A DNA stretch of 10,246 nucleotides. Source: an uncultured Eubacteriales bacterium. Its GTDB lineage: Bacteria > Bacillota > Clostridia > Oscillospirales > Oscillospiraceae. Shown here piece by piece: positions 7,419-10,246 of this stretch. The stretch spans positions 1-10,246 of the forward strand of contig URTG01000054.1 in NCBI GenBank assembly GCA_900550705.1, given 5' to 3'. The stretch's first letter is position 1; every line of letters begins with the position of its first letter. The notes beneath the pieces were generated by a model. It was given only the letters and a program-made list of their open reading frames with translations, searched no databases and was not told the DNA's origin. Both the position numbers and the translations under genes were made by a program.

Positions 7419-7631
7419 TTACAGGGTCTCCAGCTCCTTCAGCGTCTCCCGCACGGCGGCCTGGGGCACCCGTCCGGCGGACAGGGCCACCAGCTGGGCC
7501 AGGGTCATGCCCTTGGCCATGCCCAGCATGGGGTGGTTCAAAAATTGCCCGAACCGCCGCTGGAGCACCGCCTTGGCTCGTGGGTCCCGGAGCAGCGCGC
7601 CCAGGGTGATGGTTTGATTCTTCAGGTCCAT
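7419..7631 (-). CDS. Small helical protein of unknown function (70 residues)
   Basis: The protein begins MDLKNQTITLGALLRDP and is predicted all-helical, with short turns at HPML (33-36) and GRVP (53-56). Visible conserved-looking features are LGALLRDPRAKAVL (10-23), HPMLGMAKGMTLAQL (33-47) and a C-terminal LKELETL. From memory, a similar helical module occurs at the C-termini of some larger secreted hydrolases, but here it stands alone; I do not assign a function. There is no signal peptide or membrane segment, so it should be cytosolic. GGAGG lies eight bases before the ATG, which with the coding pattern makes the gene convincing. No clear promoter was found: a TAGAAT at 7650-7655 is too close to the ribosome-binding site. 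It is divergent from the membrane protein gene at 7825. Confidence 0.85.
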   Translation of the reverse strand: MDLKNQTITLGALLRDPRAKAVLQRRFGQFLNHPMLGMAKGMTLAQLVALSAGRVPQAAVRETLKELETL

Positions 7632-7673
7632 TGTAATCGCCTCCGGGGTATTCTATGCGGCAGGGGAACGCGA

Positions 7674-7702
7674 TTGACATTTTTCTGCCGAACGGGTATA
7701 GT
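7674..7702 (+). promoter_or_regulatory. Sigma-A promoter of the membrane protein gene
   Basis: A perfect TTGACA (7674-7679), a 17-base spacer and TATAGT (7697-7702) form a strong housekeeping promoter. The predicted start is near 7709. Confidence 0.88.
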
Positions 7703-7708
7703 AAAAGC

Positions 7709-7824
7709 AGCGTACTGTGGTTCGCGCCCCAAAAGGAGGGCGAACCGGAAAAAATCAGAGTAAACTACGTCTTGCTGACCAATATTGTAGCATAGGAACG
7801 ACACAGGGGAAAGAGGGTCTGGAC
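7709..7824 (+). other. 116-base leader of the membrane protein mRNA, structured, unassigned
   Basis: The leader between the predicted start and the ATG is long. It holds a hairpin with seven-base arms (7719-7725 and 7740-7746), whose loop carries an AAAAGGAGG that looks like a ribosome-binding site but has no start codon at a suitable distance. A second weaker CTAC/GTAG pairing (about 7765-7790) precedes the true ribosome-binding site. It matches no riboswitch class I know. A conserved regulatory RNA cannot be claimed from one sequence. Confidence 0.4.
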
Positions 7825-8640
7825 ATGAAAAAAGGACGAATCCGAAAAAAATTACGGGAGGCGCGCCAGGAGATCCGCCAGAAGAAGGCGGTGGCCACCG
7901 TCTACCTGTTCCTGCGCGTCTCGGTCATTGCGGTGATGGTCGCGCAATTTTTCAACAAAAACTTTGAAAATATGTTCCTCTGCGGGCTGACGCTGATCTT
8001 GCTGCTGCTGCCCACGGTGCTGGAGCGGGAGCTGCACATCGAGCTGCCCAACACCCTGGAGGTTATTATCATGCTGTTTATCTATGCAGCGGAGATCCTG
8101 GGGGAGATCCAGTCCTTCTACACCACCTTTCAGGGGTGGGACACCATGCTGCACACGCTCAACGGCTTTCTCTGCGCGGCCATCGGCTTTTCCCTGGTGG
8201 ACCTGTTCAACCGGAACGAGCGGTTCTCCCTGTCCCTGTCCCCGGCGTTTATGGCGGTGGTGGCCTTTTGCTTTTCCATGACCATCGGGGTGCTGTGGGA
8301 GTTTTTCGAGTGCACCATGGACCAGCTGTTCCTGCTGGATATGCAGAAGGACACCGTCGTCCACAGCATCGGCTCCGTCATGCTGGACCCCACCGGCGGC
8401 ACCACCCCGGGGATCATCCGGGACATCACCGACGTGATCGTGGTGGCCGGGGGAGAGCAGATCTCCCTGGGTCTGGGCGGCTACCTGGACATCGGCCTGC
8501 TGGACACCATGAAGGACCTGGCGGTGAATTTTGTGGGGGCGGTGGTCTTCTCCCTCATCGGCTATTTTTATGTGAAAAGCCGGGGCAAGGGCAAATTTGC
8601 CAGCCGGTTTATCCCGGTGGTGAAGGAACAGAAGCAATAA
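7825..8640 (+). CDS. Six-helix membrane protein resembling the YjdF/DUF2238 family
   Basis: This is a 271-residue integral membrane protein of unknown function. A basic, helical N-terminus (1-21) precedes likely membrane segments at about 22-42, 48-66, 77-95, 106-127, 140-160 and 232-250. Polar residues sit in or beside the helices: DTMLHTLNGF (106-115), WEFFE (158-162) and DTMKDL (227-232). The His/Gly-Phe and Asp-Thr-x-x-Asp patterns recall the YjdF/DUF2238 family; this is by eye only. A loop of about 70 residues (161-231), rich in Gly and Asp, separates the last two helices and probably folds on one membrane face. The start at 7825 is chosen because GAGGG lies seven bases upstream; a GTG at 7717 would add an unlikely 36-residue leader. 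It has its own promoter. A GGCGC/GCGCC hairpin without a T run (8657-8670) lies after the stop, so read-through into the DUF1540 gene is possible. Confidence 0.92.
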   Translation: MKKGRIRKKLREARQEIRQKKAVATVYLFLRVSVIAVMVAQFFNKNFENMFLCGLTLILLLLPTVLERELHIELPNTLEVIIMLFIYAAEILGEIQSFYTTFQGWDTMLHTLNGFLCAAIGFSLVDLFNRNERFSLSLSPAFMAVVAFCFSMTIGVLWEFFECTMDQLFLLDMQKDTVVHSIGSVMLDPTGGTTPGIIRDITDVIVVAGGEQISLGLGGYLDIGLLDTMKDLAVNFVGAVVFSLIGYFYVKSRGKGKFASRFIPVVKEQKQ

Positions 8641-8659
8641 AATTTTTCACCCCGAGGGC

Positions 8660-8689
8660 GCATAAGCGCCGGAGAACGGTCCATACTAA
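8660..8689 (+). promoter_or_regulatory. Possible sporulation-type (sigma-E-like) promoter of the DUF1540 gene
   Basis: GCATAAG (8660-8666), 15 bases, then CATACTAA (8682-8689) resemble the mother-cell sigma-E elements (an ATA-centred -35 and a CATAC-starting -10). The implied start, about 8695, leaves a leader of about 25 bases with the ribosome-binding site in place. No sigma-A pair with good spacing is visible here. The match is partial, and short AT motifs arise by chance. Confidence 0.3.
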
Positions 8690-8718
8690 CACCAGCCTTT
8701 GAAGGGAGGGTTTTTACG

Positions 8719-8892
8719 ATGGATCACAATAAGACCTGCAACACCAACATTCAGTGCAGCGTCAGCAGCTGCGCCTATCACAGCGAGCCCGGCCGCTGCT
8801 GCACCCTGCCGTCCATCCAGGTGGGCTGCTGCGACTGCACCCCCACCAAGTGCGAGGGCACCGAGTGCGCGTCCTTTAAGCTGGCCCGCTGA
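8719..8892 (+). CDS. DUF1540 cysteine-rich miniprotein (57 residues)
   Basis: The protein starts MDHNKTCNTNIQCSVSSC and contains ten cysteines, at 7, 13, 18, 27, 28, 37, 38, 40, 45 and 50. The spacing CSVSSCAYH (13-20), the central CC pairs and the ending CEGTECASF (45-53) are the hallmark of DUF1540, a small family common in Clostridia and Bacilli. Cysteine clusters of this kind usually bind zinc or another metal, but the function of the family is not established. There is no signal peptide, so the reduced cytosol is the likely site. GGGAGGG sits eight bases before the ATG, and a strong terminator follows 8 bases after the stop. Many genomes of this kind carry one or more copies. Being so short it is easily missed in automatic calls, but motif, ribosome-binding site and terminator agree. 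Confidence 0.93.
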   Translation: MDHNKTCNTNIQCSVSSCAYHSEPGRCCTLPSIQVGCCDCTPTKCEGTECASFKLAR

Positions 8893-8893
8893 G

Positions 8894-8940
8894 CCAAAAA
8901 AATGCCGTCTCCCGGAAATTGGGAGACGGCATTGCTTTTA
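8894..8940. terminator. Bidirectional intrinsic terminator
   Basis: Thirteen-base arms (8901-8913 and 8921-8933) pair perfectly around a seven-base loop. On the plus strand GCTTTTA follows, ending the DUF1540 transcript. On the minus strand the stem runs straight into seven T (the A run at 8896-8902), an even better tail. It can therefore also stop minus-strand transcription arriving from the flavoenzyme gene at 9090. Confidence 0.92.
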
Positions 8941-8946
8941 TCGCTT

Positions 8947-9027
8947 CCGTAGGGGCCGATGTCCTCATCGGCCCGTTTCGGTGGTGCGTCAGGTATCGCG
9001 GGACGCTGAGGACAGCGTCCCCTACGG
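8947..9027. repeat. Paired hairpin element: two inverted 29-base units
   Basis: The unit at 8947-8975 is repeated in inverse orientation at 8999-9027, with 25 of 29 positions identical. Each unit contains its own nine-pair hairpin: 8953-8961 with 8966-8974 (loop TCCT), and 9000-9008 with 9013-9021 (loop AGGA). The four differences form two double changes, C-G to A-T and A-T to C-G, so both stems stay fully paired. The two loops are complementary to each other. It resembles the short palindromic repeats scattered between genes in gut Clostridia. It encodes no protein. Confidence 0.85.
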
Positions 9028-9049
9028 GAGCACCCACGGGAGAATCCAC

Positions 9050-9065
9050 AGGGGCGGCCGCCCCT
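9050..9065. repeat. Perfect 16-base GC palindrome
   Basis: AGGGGCGGCCGCCCCT is a perfect palindrome 22 bases beyond the paired hairpin element. It shares the AGGGG...CCCCT edges of that element and probably belongs to the same repeat family. It lies 24 bases beyond the stop codon of the flavoenzyme gene. No T run follows on either strand. The spacer 9028-9049 shows only two copies of ACGGGAG. Confidence 0.7.
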
Positions 9066-9089
9066 ATATTTTCTACTGAAAGAAAACAA

Positions 9090-10109
9090 TCAAATGCGGA
9101 ACAGCAGCTGCTCAGAAATCTCCGCCAGCGCGTGCACCCCGCACATGGCCATGGAATCCTCCAGCTCGCCCTTCAGCTTTTGGGTGAGAACGCGGACGCC
9201 CTCCGCGCCGCCGCCGTAGACCGCGGTGACGTAGGGACGGGCCAGGATACAGGCGTCGGCCCCCAGGGCCAGGGCGCGGAGCACGTCCAGGCCGGTGCGG
9301 ATGCCGCCGTCCACCAGAATGGTGAGCTTGCCCTTCACGGCCCCGGCGATGGCGGGCAGGACCTCCGCCGTGGCGGGAACGCCGTCCTGCACCCGTCCGC
9401 CGTGGTTGGAGACGACAATGCCGGCGGCCCCGGCCTCCAGGGCCTTTTCTGCCCCCCGGACGGTCATAATGCCCTTGATGATAAAGGGCACCCCGGCGTA
9501 GTCGATGATCTCCCGCAGCTCGGCCACGGTCTTGGGACCGGCGGGGGGATTCAGCCCCTTCAGGAAGGGCAGGCCCGCCGCGTCGATGTCCATGGCGAAG
9601 ACCTTGGCGCCGGAGGCCTTGGCGGCGTCCAGCTTGGCGAACAGGGTGTCTCGGTCCCAGGGCTTTACCGTGGGGATGCCCCGGCCGCCGTTCTGCCCGA
9701 TGGCCTTGGCGGCGGCGGCAAAGACGCCGGGGTCGGTGCCGTCGCCGGTGAAGGCGGCGATGCCCGCCTGGGCGCAGGCGGGGACCAGAATGGTGTTATA
9801 CTCCTGGTCGGTGAACTTGTCCCCGTAGTGCAGCTTCACCGCCCCCACAGGTCCGGCGAAGACGGGCAGATCATAGGTCTCGCCGAACAGGGTGAACCGG
9901 GTGTCCACCGGACCGCCGGCGCAGATGGTATCCATATTGAGGCAGACGGACTGCCAGGCATCGTAATTCCGGGCGGCCACGGTGCCGGTGCCCTTGGAGC
10001 CCGGGCCGGGCATGGTGTTTTTGCAGGCCCGGCCGTTGCATACCGGACAGACCTTGCAATAGGGACCGCTGCAGGTGCGGGCGGCGGCCAGAATATCCTG
10101 ATAAGTCAT
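9090..10109 (-). CDS. FMN-dependent alpha-hydroxy-acid oxidase/dehydrogenase with N-terminal cysteine cluster
   Basis: This is a 339-residue cytosolic flavoprotein of the FMN-dependent 2-hydroxy-acid dehydrogenase family (lactate and glycolate oxidase relatives), which oxidises a 2-hydroxy acid to a 2-keto acid. The barrel shows the key residues: Lys212 in IIKGIMTVRGAE, the catalytic His236 with Arg239 in VSNHGGR, and the FMN phosphate-binding segment LVDGGIRTGLDVLRALALG (265-283), followed by ACILARP. Unlike the classic enzymes, the N-terminus has five cysteines (13, 18, 21, 24 and 29) in the pattern C-x4-C-x2-C-x2-C-x4-C; a metal or iron-sulphur site is possible. I know this variant from anaerobic Clostridia annotations; its substrate is not established. 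It probably uses an electron acceptor other than oxygen in an anaerobe (inference). The start at 10109 has GAGGAGGG seven bases upstream. It is a single-gene unit with its own promoter. Confidence 0.94.
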   Translation of the reverse strand: MTYQDILAAARTCSGPYCKVCPVCNGRACKNTMPGPGSKGTGTVAARNYDAWQSVCLNMDTICAGGPVDTRFTLFGETYDLPVFAGPVGAVKLHYGDKFTDQEYNTILVPACAQAGIAAFTGDGTDPGVFAAAAKAIGQNGGRGIPTVKPWDRDTLFAKLDAAKASGAKVFAMDIDAAGLPFLKGLNPPAGPKTVAELREIIDYAGVPFIIKGIMTVRGAEKALEAGAAGIVVSNHGGRVQDGVPATAEVLPAIAGAVKGKLTILVDGGIRTGLDVLRALALGADACILARPYVTAVYGGGAEGVRVLTQKLKGELEDSMAMCGVHALAEISEQLLFRI

Positions 10110-10138
10110 AAAAGATCCCTCCTCAAAGAGTCAGGATA

Positions 10139-10167
10139 ATCATACGCAGGAGAACGGGGTTCGTCAA
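10139..10167 (-). promoter_or_regulatory. Sigma-A promoter of the flavoenzyme gene
   Basis: On the minus strand TTGACG (10162-10167) precedes TATGAT (10139-10144) by exactly 17 bases. Each hexamer differs from the consensus at one position. The predicted start near 10132 gives a leader of about 22 bases that includes the strong ribosome-binding site. Confidence 0.9.
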
Positions 10168-10170
10168 GAG

Positions 10171-10222
10171 GGAAAGAAAAAGATGTCCCCGTCCTCCGCG
10201 CAGCAGCGCAGAGGACGGGGAC
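10171..10222 (-). terminator. Intrinsic terminator of an off-window minus-strand gene
   Basis: Twelve-base arms (10185-10196 and 10211-10222) pair perfectly, then after one C/A mismatch a further GCGC/GCGC stem closes an AGCA loop. On the minus strand ATCTTTTTCTTT follows directly. This is a strong terminator, so a gene on the same strand should end just beyond the right edge. The remaining bases to 10246 hold no recognisable gene. Confidence 0.88.
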
Positions 10223-10246
10223 GCAGCTTGTCGAAAAAGTGGCTTC

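Noticed and set aside
7650..7655. TAGAAT as the -10 of the 70-residue gene
   Set aside because: The predicted start would fall on its GGAGG site, and the -35 position (GTCAAT) is poor.
6312..7763. 483-codon plus-strand frame opposite pgeF
   Set aside because: Spans several intergenic gaps, promoters and parts of three genes. The translation is low complexity without any motif.
8947..9065. CRISPR array or insertion sequence
   Set aside because: There are only two inverted units plus one palindrome, with no regular direct repeats or spacers, no transposase and no target duplication visible.
8919..10139. 406-codon plus-strand frame opposite the flavoenzyme gene
   Set aside because: Same GC-driven shadow pattern. 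It begins inside a terminator and crosses the palindromic repeats, while the minus strand encodes a recognised enzyme.

Overview
The window looks like chromosomal DNA from a GC-rich, spore-former-related Clostridia bacterium of the gut, probably Oscillospiraceae (the Flavonifractor/Lawsonibacter neighbourhood). This is inferred from four things: the single-chain clostridial-type PurL, a DUF1540 cysteine-rich miniprotein, strong GGAGG ribosome-binding sites on almost every gene, and sigma-A promoters close to TTGACA-N17-TATAAT. No taxonomic search was possible.

Layout from left to right. On the minus strand are an elongator tRNA-Met (54-130) with its own near-perfect promoter; a TIM-barrel protein of unknown activity (257-925) with an extended -10 promoter; purL (1103-4783); an orphan oligopeptide-type solute-binding lipoprotein (4860-6383); and a PgeF/YlmD laccase-domain protein (6456-7265) with a good promoter at 7333-7361. 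The last three lie head to tail with no convincing internal promoter, so pgeF, the lipoprotein gene and purL are probably one transcript. A 70-residue helical protein (7419-7631) follows, also on the minus strand.

On the plus strand, a promoter at 7674-7702 drives a six-helix membrane protein (7825-8640) that resembles the YjdF/DUF2238 family. Next comes a 57-residue, ten-cysteine DUF1540 protein (8719-8892), which ends at a strong hairpin terminator that works in both directions. Between it and the convergent next gene is a compact palindromic intergenic element (8947-9065). The last gene (9090-10109, minus strand) is an FMN-dependent alpha-hydroxy-acid oxidase/dehydrogenase with an N-terminal cysteine cluster. 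Its promoter lies just downstream of the terminator of an off-window gene.

Most of the content is ordinary housekeeping. There is no CRISPR array, transposase, phage gene or recognisable defence or biosynthetic system. The observations most worth a second look are the paired hairpins at 8947-9027, whose two copies differ only by base-pair-preserving double changes; the cysteine cluster on the flavoenzyme; the pgeF/lipoprotein/purL grouping; and the promoter embedded in overlapping inverted repeats at 7333-7394. No gap between genes exceeds 300 bases.
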